Shown one piece after another: positions 1 through 13,281 of a DNA stretch of 64,000 bases; position 1 is the first letter of the stretch, and every line of letters begins with the position of its first letter. The notes below the pieces were generated by a model. The model saw only the letters and a list, made by a program, of their open reading frames with translations. It was not told the origin of the DNA and made no database searches. A program made the position numbers and the translations under genes. Source of the stretch: Primula veris (lineage: Eukaryota > Streptophyta > Magnoliopsida > Ericales > Primulaceae); the NCBI GenBank assembly GCA_963682055.1, contig OY821750.1, positions 26,606,402 through 26,670,401 on the forward strand, read 5' to 3'.

Positions 1-706
1 AATCTTACTTCAACTATTGTTTATTAGTTTTACTTTGTGAGACTTTTTAATTACTATAGTGGTTTTATTTTAATTACAAAATAAAACCACTATGGTAATT
101 ACAAAACCCCTTCTTCTTCCTGATACATTAGTTTCTCTTTGCTACGTATGGTATTTATATAATAGAGCCACCCAATATTCCATTTTCCATCCCAAACCAA
201 TATTTTACAACCTAATTTTGATCAATATACAGAAAAAAACAGTAACACGAATCTTTTTAATTTACTATTTTATATATGATTTAGTGATTACTCATTGTAA
301 CATATATATGGATTGTGGCACATAAATTTTGCAATACTCTAAAAACTATAATACGCCAATATTAAACACACGAAAATAATTTTTGAAGAAGCACACACGA
401 ACACAGGGTTTCCAAGTATGATGGCCCAATGCCTTCATCTATATTGGTTGGCGGGTCCAATAAAAATAAAAAGAACACACGAAATACATATTAAAAAAGA
501 AAGAATTCAGTGAAAAAAAAAATTAAAGGTGGATTGTGCAATGCCTTCAGCTGTATTGGTTGGCGGGTCTTGATTTTGGCACGAAGACTGTCCTGGATCA
601 TGGTATGATGGCCCTGTCATGTTTTGAAAAAATGGCTAGCCAAAATTTTCATAAAAAGGATTCGCCTGGTTTAGGTCGAATGATTGGCCAAATTTTGGAT
701 AAAACC
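1..706 (+). mobile_element. Truncated copy of the Mutator-like element at 13.3-18.5 kb
   Basis: This stretch matches about 15946-16651 nearly base for base. It covers the non-coding junction between the two convergent genes of the element and the antisense tail of its plant-mobile-domain gene. The match stops near 706, where this copy reads on into unrelated sequence. The left end lies outside the window. It sits downstream of LKR exon 10 (minus strand), so this insertion or its deletion derivative may have removed or displaced the SDH half of that gene. Confidence 0.8.
49..100. repeat. Long palindrome at the junction of convergent transposon genes (copy A)
   Basis: Arms 49-71 and 78-100 are complementary over 23 positions with one G-T wobble and a 6-base loop (72-77). 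The same structure recurs at 15981-16034 with its wobble at a different position. It could serve as a shared 3' processing or termination structure, or trigger small RNAs; that is inference. Confidence 0.75.
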
Positions 707-756
707 CCAAATTTTGAGTCGACAGTTATCTTCTACTATATATTATGAACCGGTAT

Positions 757-821
757 TTTATTAAACAATAATACACTCAATTCTTCAAAGCAATATTGAT
801 GTTTCTCATTGTTTCTTTATT
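757..821 (-). promoter_or_regulatory. Candidate polyadenylation signals downstream of LKR exon 10
   Basis: Two AATAAA hexamers on the minus strand (821-816 and 762-757) lie about 265 and 325 bases downstream of the exon 10 splice donor. They are placed where an intronic poly(A) site for a single-function LKR transcript would be expected. AATAAA is common in AT-rich DNA, so this is suggestive only. Confidence 0.35.
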
Positions 822-1085
822 CCAACTTTCTTACTAAATATTTGACAAGAACCAAGTGTTTCGCCGAGACTTCTCTCTTTTAATTTACGAACAAAATGGT
901 TTGATGTCACTACAGTAATTTCTCCTTTAGACAACAAAATAGAAAGAAAAACTTGGTTCAGGACTAGAAATCCTCCCAAATATCTCACGCCTAAAGACTC
1001 ATGATGAAGTTTCTATCCCAAAATATTAATGCACATAACAAATTAAAAACAAAAACAAAATGGTCAAGCAGCTCAGAATACTTAC

Positions 1086-4000
1086 TCCGAGTCAGCGTCT
1101 CGCATACGACGAATGTATTCATAAAAAGGAGTAAGAGATCCCCCGTGTGCTATACAAGCTCTCTTTAGATGTGGTGGTAATTCTTCAATATCCTTCATTG
1201 AAGCCAAATTCCCAATAAATCGGGATAGTATATCACCAAAGTGTTGAGAAGCCTTTCACCAATAAAATAAATTTTTGACGTTATAAAACTTGGTCAAACA
1301 ATTTAATGTTGCTACTCACTCATATTAACTCCGCAAAAGAAAGTGATGTTAAAAATGATTTTTTATCTCACCTCTTTTGCGAACTCTGTTGGAAGTATAT
1401 CCACAGCCAAACATATTATACCGGAACCCTCCATGTCATCATGATAAGTATTACTCACTGGATCATATCTGTAAAAGAGACATTACCAGACAAAACCTCA
1501 CATAAGCCTTCCAACTTACTGATTTTCCCTGTGTTCCATTTATAGAAAACTCGCTTCAGAATGGCTTAGAGCTCACTCTTTGTTCATAGACGTAAAGATA
1601 CTTGTGACGTCTGGCTGAAAAGCTCAAAGCTAGATTTTATGCTCTGAGGTGCCCTTTTTGGGTTCCAAAACAAGAAAAGAATAAGTGTTGGTTTTAATTT
1701 TATTTTCGAAAAAAATTAAACAGTACTACTTTATACTTAAAAAATGACGAACGATGATATCACAATGGTTCTTTATGATTATTAGCGATTGTGTTTTTTT
1801 GGTAAATTTTCAATTCTAGACTTTGGGTTTCACTTTATATTTGCATAAGTTTATTGAGTTATGTGTTTTATTGCTCTTAAGTTTGAACTTAGTGATTATG
1901 AAATATACGATGTTGTTTAGATATACAATTATCTTTATTAATACAATTATAATTTTAAGCAAAACTCAAATATAATGGAGCTTATGAACGACTATAATTT
2001 GGACTCATCATGTCACAACGATAACGAAGGTTTCTCAACCGATGACTATAGTGTTCATTCTGATTTTGGGGCGTCAGTAGTCGGAATATCAGAAATCAAA
2101 AACACTCCATGATTACTAGAGGGCATCGAGTACAAACAAGTTGGGATTATTGACGCTGCTGTTTCTATGTTTGAAGTAATAGCTCGATTAAATTCTGAAT
2201 TCATATATGAGCACTTATCTACTTTAGCTTGGGATTGTGTTTTAAGTAAAATAGTGGGTTTGTGATGCAAACCGAGTTTGTTTAGGTAGAAGCAAAGATT
2301 TAGTTTGTATTGTTCTTTTCAATGTTACTTCTTTCATTTCACCAGAGAACATGATAAGGCTTGTACTAGTTTGTGGTAGGATGGTTTTTTCTTTTAATTT
2401 TTGTTTTTTTCACTTTGTTGATGTAAGCTGGGTCAGGTCCCATTTTATATTAATAAAGTTTTGTTTTAATTAAAAAAAAATAATTTAAGCAAAACTCACT
2501 CTTTACGTGTCGATACTTACGCTTAAGCTTGCAAAACAATTCCACATTTTGAAACATATCTTTGAGCTAGTACGTCTATTAAAGCGTATAAATAGAGAAC
2601 AAAATACATACAAGCACTACAAGAAACTCCAGAAATAACCTCAAATAGACCTTAATGCTCAGCCAAATTTGAAGATGTAAACGACTTAAGGGTGTACTAT
2701 ACCTGAAGAAAGGAGAGTCAATTAATGTACTTTGGTTAACAAATTCGATTGAGCCTCCAACATCACAAGTAATATCAGAAATTCCAACAAGTGGGCATGC
2801 TTTGCCCATTAGATCTTGCAACTGATTGGTAGTCAATAATCGAGGAAACCTTTTCTCCCAGTACATGCAATTGACTGTAAAAATATACATTTAAAGTATC
2901 TGACATTAAGAGTTTTTCTTTCCTAATATAGCAACTTTAACAAACCATCAGTTCACTATTTCAATATAAATGGAGTAATAAAAAAACATCAAACAGCTTA
3001 AAACATGGCAGTGCTCCATTAGGAGAATTTTTTCTTTTTGTAAAATTAACATTACTTTAAAATTTACCCATAAAATCAAGGTTTTCCTCCGGTCGAATGT
3101 GACAAATAAATGTTTCATAGTATAAACTATAGAGGCCAAGAAGGAATAATGCAATGTCAAGTACCTATAACAGATGCATAAGGGGCCACTTTTTCATGAA
3201 AAATTGGGTTGTAATGTTCTGGATGTGCATAGTAATCAGCCTGTAAAGAGAAGAATATATAAGATCAGCAAAATTTTGCAATTTTTTTTTTGGACATTTT
3301 CTAAGACATTTCTAACTTTTGGATCAGTTTATCCAATATGTCACCAATAGATAAAACAAAGTTATATAAGGGTCTCTTCTTCCCTTATTCTCTCTCCATC
3401 ACCTAAACAATATTTTTTTACTAAATGGCAGACAAGTAAAATGTTACAGCTTAGTGAGATAGCAATTTAAGCATTAGATAACAACTTTAAAGATGAGCTC
3501 ACGTACTTTATTAAAATCTTTAGCAGGATCTTTAGGTACAACCATATCTTCGCAAGTAACTACACAGCCATATACTTGGAAGACTCTTTTTGATGTCCTT
3601 GCAGATTGAGAATCTCTGGCCTTAATATGTAGAACAAAAACAACAAGATCAAGAATGATTCATTTAAATAGTTAGAATGAATATGCCAATAGCGGAAAAA
3701 ACTGTATGTTCACATTGTGAAGGAATCTTAGTTCTCCATAAACCAGAAATAACCAATTATGGGTTATTCAGATCTAAAACACGTGAACATTGATTTGTAA
3801 AAGTTATAAAATGACTTCAAATATCGCTGAAAAACTAAGGTTTACATCAAAAGGCATCATAAATTGATGCAAACAGAAGAAAAAGTTATTATTTGTGTAT
3901 TCCAAACATAAACAAACCAATACAAGCATGGGATAAGGAAAAAACATTTTAAAACATTTTCCATTCTCTCCTTAATTCTGTACTCGGAGTTCTTGCTAAT

Positions 4001-6185
4001 GGAAAAAGTAGTGCAGTTAATTTTTTTTGCTGAAATTTGGCATTACTTTAGCAACCATATTCTGTGTTTACATCTCTCTTGCAATTTTTTCACTAAATTT
4101 TGAGTATTTTACAATAAAAATCAGTTACTGAAAGTTATAGTGAACAAGTACTATACAATTATAACCACAGATACATACACTTGCTACAAAAGAAAATACT
4201 ATTGTGTTATTTAATTTTATGAATCTAGATAAAGTGCATATAGAAACACCATATTACCGTCCCAGAGATCTCAGGAAGTCTGCTTGAATCCACGAAAGTG
4301 TGCGGCAGTAGTTTGAAAATTTCTTGTGCCCCATGAGAAACTACAAAAACCACAGTAATTTTACCTTTTACCCACAGTGAACTAGAAGATATACAGAAAT
4401 AATATGCAACAGGGTGCAGAATAGGCTACAAATAGATTAGGTTTCTGAAAATAATGTACCGTTTCCAGAACCAGTAAACACAAATACAAGGGGACAAATG
4501 CCAGATGGCAATCCGAAAGTTGCTATCTCTTCACCCACAGATATCACAGCAGCCTTTGCAGCAGCTAACGAAGGATACATATAAGATGCTCCCAACGACA
4601 AAAAAGGTGTAGAATACCCAAGGTTAAGATATCCTAAAACAGAAGACAAAAAATCAGAATGTATGTCTTTAATAGATAGCAACTTGTAACGGATATGAAA
4701 AGGTTTAAAAGTGAAAAAATAAGTCTAAATTGCATTTCTGAACAACAACTTATCAACAGATTTCGACTTTAGTACACTAACTTATCATTTATTGGCGATT
4801 TTAGAGCATTATACAACTATAGACCAAGGGCGAAAATGAAAAAAAATCCCATAAATAGGGACTAAACTAGAAAAATTGTGACAGGACGTGTAAACAATAT
4901 ATTTAAAAAATGGTCACATAGTATGTACAAAAAAAATGTTTTGATTAAAACCACAATCTGTGGTTCTTTTTGATATGGAAGACTAAGTGTACTAAATGTC
5001 ACATTAGTGTACTAATTGCAAAAGATTGTAGGTTGGTGTATAAAATTAAAATTTGGTGATACGTTAGTGTACAGAACTAGAATTATAACTAACTAGGGGG
5101 GAAAAACAGCATACGTTGTCCCAATCCACGTAAGAAATCAATCATTCCGGCTCTTCCAGCAAATTTTCCAAATGCTAGTAGTCTTGTACCATTTTCACCA
5201 ACGATAAGCTCGTAATCAAACAATGATGCTCGTTCGGATAAAACCTAAACAAGATGAAAAATGTGAGGTGGTGGAAATTGATGGTGGGGTAAATTCTATG
5301 GTGGAAGTAACACTGTAAAACAGAACATACCTTATCTAGCAATGGCATGTTTTCCTTTTGTGCCTTGTGGGTATGTGAGAAAAAGGCATATGTTCTATCA
5401 GGAAGAATCATCTCCAACTACCCAGAAAAACAATAAAAATTTCATTGTTGCAATATATCTAAAACGTGAGTCCTACTAAAGGAAGAATTTAAATCATTCA
5501 TCACCTTCCTAAAACCAGTGAGTGACAAAATAGCATTTCAAATTACATCTTGAAGAGATATTGTTATTGCAGCTTGTAACTAAAGAAGTAGGCTTATTTA
5601 AGGCTGAAAGGAAAATATTGAGTTGGCCAAGCTTTAAACTTCTGCCTTTTTTCAGGCCACAAAAAGATGAGCTTTTTAAGTTGGCAAACCAAATGCATTC
5701 CAGGCTTCCAGCTTATAAGCAGAAAAGTCATATATAAGTTGAGATCAAAACTGCAAAATGTCCCTTACACTAATGATTTCACAGCACAAATTCTATGTAA
5801 TATAAAAAAATCTAGTGACCATTTAATGTTATTGAGGAACTATCCTCAACTATCAAGTACTGCCGGATTTTTAAGTCCTTTTACTGAAAAATCAAAACAT
5901 AATTTCAAAAAATGAGGAAGGGAACTCAAATCGTACCTTTGGTTGTTTTATACCCAAGATAAGACCACATTCCGACAAATCGTCCGATATCTCACAACCC
6001 ACATCTTCATATAAAGCGTCATGGTGAATACGCTTTGTCGATGATTGTACAATAATCCTGGAAATTTTTGTTTTACCCCTGCCACTATGTAAAAGCCGAG
6101 CACAGTGAGAAGGAGTTAGCGGAACCCTTCGCTCCCATTTGTTAGTGGATTCAGATAGAATCCCAACCACTCCATTTCCAAGCAT
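1086..6185 (-). CDS. Lysine-ketoglutarate reductase (N-terminal half of LKR/SDH), 10 exons
   Basis: Condenses lysine with 2-oxoglutarate to saccharopine, the first step of lysine breakdown in the plant cytosol. Exons by comparison with known plant LKR/SDH: 6185-5937, 5417-5331, 5244-5115, 4633-4460, 4340-4258, 3620-3507, 3240-3165, 2874-2703, 1468-1372 and 1252-1086. All junctions are GT-AG and the frame stays open through 449 complete codons. Start chosen at MLGNGVVGILSES, where plant homologues begin. Recognisable blocks are the WERRVPLTPSHCARLL segment, AYFFSHTHKAQKEN-like exon 2, the GYSTPFLSLGASYMYPSLAAAKAAV block of exon 4 and the CMYWEKRFPR/DITCDVGGSIEFVN region of exon 8. The bifunctional plant protein is about 1,050 residues; the SDH half is absent here. 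The exon 10 donor reads GAG-TAA in frame, so intron retention ends the protein at residue 450. The gene may be truncated by the transposon at 1-706, may continue outside the window, or may be a real single-function LKR. Confidence 0.88.
1954..2498 (+). mobile_element. Retroposed insertion with poly(A) tail in LKR intron 8
   Basis: A 15-base direct repeat, TTTAAGCAAAACTCA, at 1954-1968 and 2484-2498 flanks an insert that ends in an A-run after an AATAAAG-type signal (about 2452-2482). This is the signature of target-primed reverse transcription (LINE machinery). The insert starts with a short open frame (from about 1975, MELMNDYNLDSS...) that stops after some 45 codons. I do not recognise the source transcript. 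It lies in an intron and does not disturb LKR coding. Confidence 0.75.
4770..5073. mobile_element. MITE-like inverted repeat in LKR intron 3
   Basis: TAGTACACTAACTTATC at 4770-4786 is mirrored by GATACGTTAGTGTACA at 5058-5073 (14 of 16 complementary). The enclosed sequence is non-coding and fills most of intron 3. No clear target duplication was found. Confidence 0.4.
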
Positions 6186-8573
6186 TTCTCTGCTTTTCTG
6201 TTCTATTAAATAGTATTTTTCTTTACCTGGAAATATTTAAATAACATAATTCCAAAAGATTGTCAATGGAAGATCTAAGCATCAAAGAAACAAAAAACCA
6301 GAAAAGTAGTGAACTCTGATGTGAAAGAAAATCTACTGTTTCATTATCTGGAAAACATTTATAGATGAATCATGAATAAGAAATAGCAAAAGAGTGTGAA
6401 GCAAACACATGCAAGTCAAAAACACAACCCAAAAACTCTGGGTAAACTCCCATATAGCTTTGTTTTGTCAATATATTTACTTACCTAAAAAAATGACGTG
6501 AAAGAAATTTAATTTACTGCTCAGCATTTATCTTATTAAGTTGCAGTAGTAAACTACATGTAGTTGGACATCTTAAAATCAAACTGTTTATTTTAGTTTC
6601 CTGGTATGAAAAAGGTAAACTTTTTTATAACCCCAGACCTTACTTTAGTCAAAACTAAGCTAGCTTATTTGCTAGCTGACTATTTTGAAAAAGGGTGGTG
6701 TAACTGCTAAACAACTGGACAGTTTAATGCTTTAGTAAATAAATACTTCTTCCAAAAGTTTAACTTTAAGGCCCATCTCATAACAGAAAACAAGGAAGAA
6801 ACAGTTCAAAACTCCAATGGACTTGTTTGGCTGCAGCTTTTAAGTAGCTTTTTAAAAGCTGATTACTATAGTCATTGGTTAATTCAGTTCAAAAGTTCTA
6901 GCCTTTTTCAGTTAAACTAAAATATGCAGTACAACTTCAAGCCAAAAGGTAACAAAACCCAAGTTTAAAGGCATTTTCAAAGGAAAATAAATATAGCAGG
7001 CCTTTGTCAACTTTAAAGAGCTTTTTCATCAGCAAAAGTAAATACTTTACAATATCCTAATCTGTTCTACTCCAAATTCTACTCAAAGAAAGTACTGTAT
7101 AATAATATTAGCATGAGACAAATCCCACTTAGTCTTAGTTTTATTTTCAAAATTTAATTCTAACCAAAGAGCAATTGAGTAATGGACGACGGTTTTCTAA
7201 TGCGTTATAGAAAAGTTGACGGATTTATTTATATGTAACCTACATTAGCGTGTCTTTTGTATTTTCTCGACTTTTCTGTAACATTTACGTTTATCGGTTA
7301 TAATATTATTGCATATATAAGTAGCACAAGAAAGCAAAAACCCATTATTAAAAAAAATTACACAAGGGAACTACAACTCATATTAAAAAATACCCTTGTA
7401 AAAATTTAATCTTTTTAGCAAATTAGACCCCATAATAAAATACCCCATCTAGTAAAGAACTGAAAAAAAGCCATTAACTTTAAGAAAAACAATTAATAAT
7501 ATAACAAAACTTGAATGTGAGAAGAATTTCTAAATACATTATAAAACAAACAAACAAACAAACTATACAAGAATATTAAAAATATGATTCTAAGCCGATT
7601 ATTAAAATAAGAATAAATGTTACCTATACATGCAATGAGTCTAAACAGAGGAGTGGTCAACTTGGAGTTATTATATATTTTTTAATTTGGGAAAAAATGT
7701 ACAAAAAAACTAATTAGAGAGAGAAATAAAGAGTTGCAGAAACAGAGAACGATCAATGGCATTTTATAGTATTTTTTTTGCCAATAATTATAATTAAGTG
7801 AAATTGTCAAAAACACCACCAAGGTTTCCTTACATTCCCAAGGTTTTATTAATTGATCAATTAGATACATTTTCTATACTTTGACTTTTTCCTTGGTTTA
7901 TTACAATGTACATTTTGGGTAACGAGTGTTTTCGAGGCATCGTTTAAATATTAAATATCTTTTCAAATTCAATTTTTATTTAATATTAATATTTTAGATT
8001 TATGCCATACCATTTTTGGTTTACCAAATACATGTATTTGATTAACTCACATTATGAAAATTTTATCAATAAATTACTATAAATAGTAACATATTACAAC
8101 AAAGACCATACATGCTTAATCAATGCCCCGGTTAGCTTTTCACTAACACTAGTATTGTATTCAAGTTTAATTTGTTTAGTAAATTAATAATTCAATATGT
8201 ATATTGTACATGCATCAACTTAGATTATCATTTACCAAGGTTTTTGTATTTTTTTTATATAGGAGTACTTTAAGTCTGTGACAAATTGACAATGTACAAT
8301 GTAAATATAGAAGTGCCCTTTTTTTATTTACTCAAATGAAATCATTTGATTTCGATTTTGATTCAAAATTTTGATGTCTATCCAAAAGCAATAAAATAAG
8401 GTCAATAAAATAAGGTCGATAACATGATCAAATAACATAATTGACACGTTAATAAAAACTTTGAAGATGAGATTGGTATAAATTGAAACTTTTGGATTCT
8501 ATTGATAGAAGGTGAAAAGTGAAGGTGTTTTTATATGATTTATCCCTACAAAGGTTAGCAGATAAAATTACTT

Positions 8574-8690
8574 GTTTAAAACACACACGTCATTCACATG
8601 TTTTTATTGTGTTATTATTGTGTCATTCACATGTTTTTATTGTGTTATTATTGTGTCATTCACATGTTTAAAACACACACGTCATTCAAT
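8574..8690. repeat. 33-base tandem repeat
   Basis: A 33-base unit beginning TCATTCACATG starts at 8590 and 8623, with a partial third copy at 8656. The array is bracketed by direct copies of TGTTTAAAACACACACGTCATTC. Non-coding. Confidence 0.8.
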
Positions 8691-8740
8691 AGGGCCAGCA
8701 GTTTAACCATGTTTCGCTAGTAATACATGCATGTGTTTTT

Positions 8741-9083
8741 AAATAATTAATTTTTGGTAATTTTTTTTTAAAATTTTAAAAGTATTTTCGAAATTGGGTA
8801 ATTATCAAAAAAAATTAGGTTTTTTTTCTAAAAAATTAGGAGCACTTTGACAGCCTCAAAAGTACCCTCCTTTACTCCCTTCACTTATTTTAACACGCCA
8901 GTAAATACATACACATGTAGTGTACCGGCGATTAAGTGATTTTTTTTTTTTAAATTAAATAATTATTTCTTGGCATTTTTTTTTCTTCAAATTTTAAAAG
9001 TATTTTTAAAATTGGGTAGTTATTAAAAGTTTTGGATTTTTTTTCTAAAAAAAGTGGGAGCATTTGGCAGCGTCAAAAGTAAC
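8741..9083. repeat. Diverged direct duplication of about 130 bases
   Basis: 8741-8868 and 8953-9083 share an order of AAATTTTAAAAGTATTTT, AATTGGGTA, TTTTTTTCTAAAAAA and AGCxTCAAAAGTA blocks. An old tandem duplication or two copies of one short element. Confidence 0.6.
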
Positions 9084-11090
9084 CGTATTTTTCAAATATT
9101 TAAACAAAAGTTCTGGTACTTGTAATTTTAATTTCTTAAGGTTTAAATTTGCTTTTGTTTATATCACTTATTGTGATAAAGAAAAATATACTGTTCACGA
9201 ATCATCACATATTTTGTTGTCTAAATATAAGATAATATTTTGTATTTAGGTTTTTGTACTTGCATTTGACAAAGACCATGCGCTTTAATTTTGATCTTAT
9301 CCCACTTTCCAAACTGATCTTGATTCTGACACACGTATATAAGGATTTTGATCAAATCAATCCAAGCCGATTAAAATTTAAACTAAACCGATTAATTATC
9401 GTTTTGGTTTGTGACTTTTGCTGATTTTAAAATTAACCGGATCGGCTTGGAAATCGGAATAATTACAAAGCAAAATTTAAACAGAATCAATCCGAGCTAA
9501 ACCGATGACAAGTGGTTTGGTTTCGGTTAACGATTTGGTGAAAACCGAAACCAAACAGACCATTAGTTTTAGTTGGTATGATTTGTACTTTCGGTAAACA
9601 TGGAGTTGAATCTACTTTTGCTCACCCTATTAACACAGGTTTCATGACTAATATAATTACAACAAAGAAAACTAATTATATTTTTAAGCTGTCACAATAG
9701 TTGTAGAATTTGGAATTATATTAACTCCCTCAATTTAGAAATTTTATTTTTTATTAGCCTTTTCACTTTTGTATTTGAATACAAAATTAAAATTACTATA
9801 TTTATAAATAATATTTAGAACTGAGAAATCAAGGCATGTGGCAAATTATATTTTTCTAATAGTTTTTTTGCTTAAGAGATATTAAATCAAACTTTTCCGG
9901 CAAATTTAAGAGAATAAGCTGGACACGCTACACATTTGAGCAAACAAATGTAAACTTTTAACTTTATCGTTAATATTTAGAGCACTTTTTAGCTACTTCA
10001 ATATCTTAATGTAGCAACTTGGTAAAAAAAAACTCCAAAATTAATAACAAACTAGGAAAAAGAGAAAAGGTAAACTGGATGGGACGAAATTAGTGAAAAC
10101 AAGATTTTCAAAGGTTATCATCAAGTCAACCCATGAAACAAGCAAGACTGAATCCGTTTTGAAATTAGCGATCGTGATTTTGTAAGGGAACCGGGATCGG
10201 CGTTGCTAAGAATTCACAATATTCTTATATTCAGGAAAAAAAAATGCGACATTTTTATAGAAGAGGATTCTAAAAGAAATAAAAGATAATGTCTTTTTGA
10301 GTTCCGTCAATTAATTTATGTTTATTTGGCAACCCAAAATTAGCACTGTGGTTACCGTTCGATTTTTCACCTGGATTTAATCTGATTTTGGTTCACCCTA
10401 AAAATGAAATAGACCGATATAGCTATCCTAATTTATGCCTGGAAACTTTGAAGTTCTATGTGTGGAGTAATCTTTTAAAAAAAATCGTAATGAGAAAGGC
10501 CTTAAAAGACTAAAAATCAGGTTTTGTTCTTGAAATCCCAAAATAGAACGAGACTTAGACGATAATATTTTAAAGTGTAGCTTTTGTTGTAAAACAAACC
10601 GTAACACAATAATCATTCCGTTCCAAATTGTTGAAACTATACGAAACTACGTGTAATTTTGACTGATAAATAACTCGTATTTAACTTGTCGGAATCGAAT
10701 TTTTCAAATGTTAATCAGGTATAGTTTAAATGTTAAACTATTTAAACAAATTTTAAAAATTAAATTTCAACAATTTAAACACAATATATTTGCCGGTAAA
10801 AGTTACACGTAGATGCATAGTGTCTCAATATTTTGGGACGGATAGAATAAATGTTACGAACTATAACAACTTATGTGGATAGGCTAAGTTCGACATTTAA
10901 CTCGATTTCACTCGAGCCATAGGGATTTCCCCCCTACTGATTTTGTGTCCAATAAATAAAGTTGCGTGTTTTTTTTTTTTTTTCAAGAAAGCTCAAAATT
11001 ATATAAATTCATGTAATTTTTTTGGTGATAGTTAAGTTACGTGTTAATTCTCATTGAGAAAAAGTCTCTGTCACACTTTTTCAGTTATGG

Positions 11091-12738
11091 ACAGTGGCCT
11101 TGTTTGGTTGGTATGTTTTTTCCTTACTTTTACTTTTACTTTTACTTTTATTTATTATGTTTGCTTGTTTGGTTTGCACAAAAATAAATATACTTATTTA
11201 CTTACTTTTACTTTTACTTACTTTTACTTATTTACTTAATTTTACTTATACTTATATTTAGTTTGTTTGGATGTCATCTCATAAGTATACTTTTGGTGAA
11301 AAGTAAATATCTATAAGTAGATTTTTTAAAAGTAAGTTTGATGATACTTTTACTATTAAGTAAAATACTGCTACGGTTTATATATGTTATATGATAAACC
11401 TATTTCAGTATTGAATTCCACTTGTTGAATCTGAATGAACAAAATCTGTTATATTACTCAAGTTTTCATAACCAGATTAAAATTTAGGTTTTAATCTGAA
11501 TGTGTTTTTAAAGTACAGTTCAAAACCTAGTTCCTATCATCATTATATTTTCCTAATTTTGTATTTTTAATCTTTAAATACTGAAATGTTTTTTTGCTAG
11601 TTAATTATTTTGCTTTATTCTATTAATCGAAATAAACAAGGGGTAATTTTCTATAAGTACCTCATAGCAACTTATATTCCTCCTAGATACGTTGATAATT
11701 TCACATTCCTTATAGGTATCACTTTTTAATTATTTATTTTACTAAATTGTCATACAAACCAAAATATAATATACATATTTTATTTTTCTACAAACCTAAA
11801 AAAATAGTTTTAAATTACAACAAAATAAAAAAAAACACAAAAAATTTATAAAAATGAAAAAAATCACAAAAAATCACAAAAAATCACAAAAAATCACAAA
11901 AAATCAAAAAAATTATAAAAAATCACCAAAAATCACAAAAAATTATTAAAAAAATACAAAAATCACAAAAAAATATAAAAATTATAAAAAATTTAAAAAA
12001 TTACAAAAAATTAAAAAAATCACAAACTTTTAAAAAAATATATATAATTTTTTTTGTCAATATAACACTTTTTATACCGAAAAATAAAAAAAATAAAAAA
12101 ATCACAAAAACTTATAAAAAATCATAAAAAATAAAAAAAAATTTGTAATTTTTTTGTAATTTTTTTAAAATTGTTATTTTTTGTGATTTTTTCATTTTTA
12201 TAATTTTTTTGTGATTTTTTGTGATTTTTTTTTTCATTTTTGTGATTTTTTTCATTTTTCATTATTTTTTTTATTTTTTTTATTTTTTTTTAATATTTTG
12301 TGATTTTTGTGATTTTTTATAAATTTTTTAATTTTTTTGTGATTTTTTTTTTCTTTGTGATTTTTTTTATTTATTTTTCATTTTTTGTGATTTTTTTATG
12401 ATTTTTTTTCATTTATTTTGAGTTTTTTTTATTTTATATAATTTTATGTGTTTTTTTTCCATTTGAATAAAAAATTCATTTTCACTTAAAAAGTCATACA
12501 TATGAGTAATCAAAAGTGATACCTATTGTGTATTATTTGAATAAACAATTCATTTTCACTCAAAAAGTAAAAGTAAACATATTTTACCAAACAGTATTTT
12601 TAATGAAAAGTATACTTTTACGGTTTACCAAACAACATTTAATTACTAAAAAGTAAACATAAAAAGTATAATTTTCAACTCACTTACAAAAAGTATACTT
12701 TTTAACATAAAAGACGCGAACAAACCATACCACTATCA
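11091..12738. mobile_element. Large AT-rich fold-back element
   Basis: The left half is dominated by ATCACAAAAA-type repeats (about 11810-12110), the right half by their reverse complement TTTTTGTGAT (about 12150-12420). A unique 15-base block at 11712-11726 (ATAGGTATCACTTTT) recurs inverted at 12512-12526, placing the centre near 12119. The outer ends are imperfectly inverted (ACAGTGGCCTTGTTTGG on the left; CAAACCATACCACTATC on the right). No coding capacity. It resembles a fold-back element or a MITE whose centre has expanded. Confidence 0.65.
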
Positions 12739-13281
12739 TTTGAAATGATGACCATGTTGATGCATAGTGAATTTGTACAATGCAATCATGGTGATGGGAT
12801 GGATATACTAAAGTTTCCTGCACATAAATTCATACCTTAAAAAGTTCCCTGCACAGAAGTTCATACCATAAAAAGTTAATTTAATTTTTGCTGATTTTTG
12901 CTTTAGGTAAAAGGGCCTGTGCTCCTTTTTATCGAGACTAAACCATGTATATTACTAATCACCGAGTAATACCTACAACTTTTTATACGTGTCATATGTT
13001 CAACCGTCAATTTTAAAATTAAAATAATAAAATAAGAAAGCAGTTGCATATTATATTGAAACAGTTCATTATCCGTGATTTTATATTGAAAGTAATTGAA
13101 CTCGGTACGGATTCATAGGTGATTCGAAAATTTTAAATAAACAGACCATTTAAAATCATATCATATAAAAGGAGGGTGGATTGAGAAAGTAACCTCAGTA
13201 ACAATCGTATTCTCTTATATAGTTACATAAAAATTATTTAAAACATTTCTTATTTTTTGTATTATAAGGTTAGTTTTTAAT
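12739..13281. other. Non-coding flank left of the Mutator-like element
   Basis: Contains an imperfect direct repeat of about 32 bases (from about 12811 and 12843, sharing TTCCTGCACA and TTCATACC). The left terminus of the neighbouring element probably lies here, but no terminal inverted repeat could be matched. Confidence 0.4.

Larger units (their letters stand above)
6186..11090. other. AT-rich intergenic DNA upstream of LKR
   Basis: No gene could be supported. Open frames here are short and unlike known proteins. It must hold the LKR promoter just above 6185, but no TATA box could be assigned with confidence. Local repeats are listed separately. Confidence 0.6.

Noticed and set aside
806..988. 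60-codon minus-strand frame as a further LKR/SDH exon
   Set aside because: Does not resemble the linker or SDH sequence expected after exon 10.
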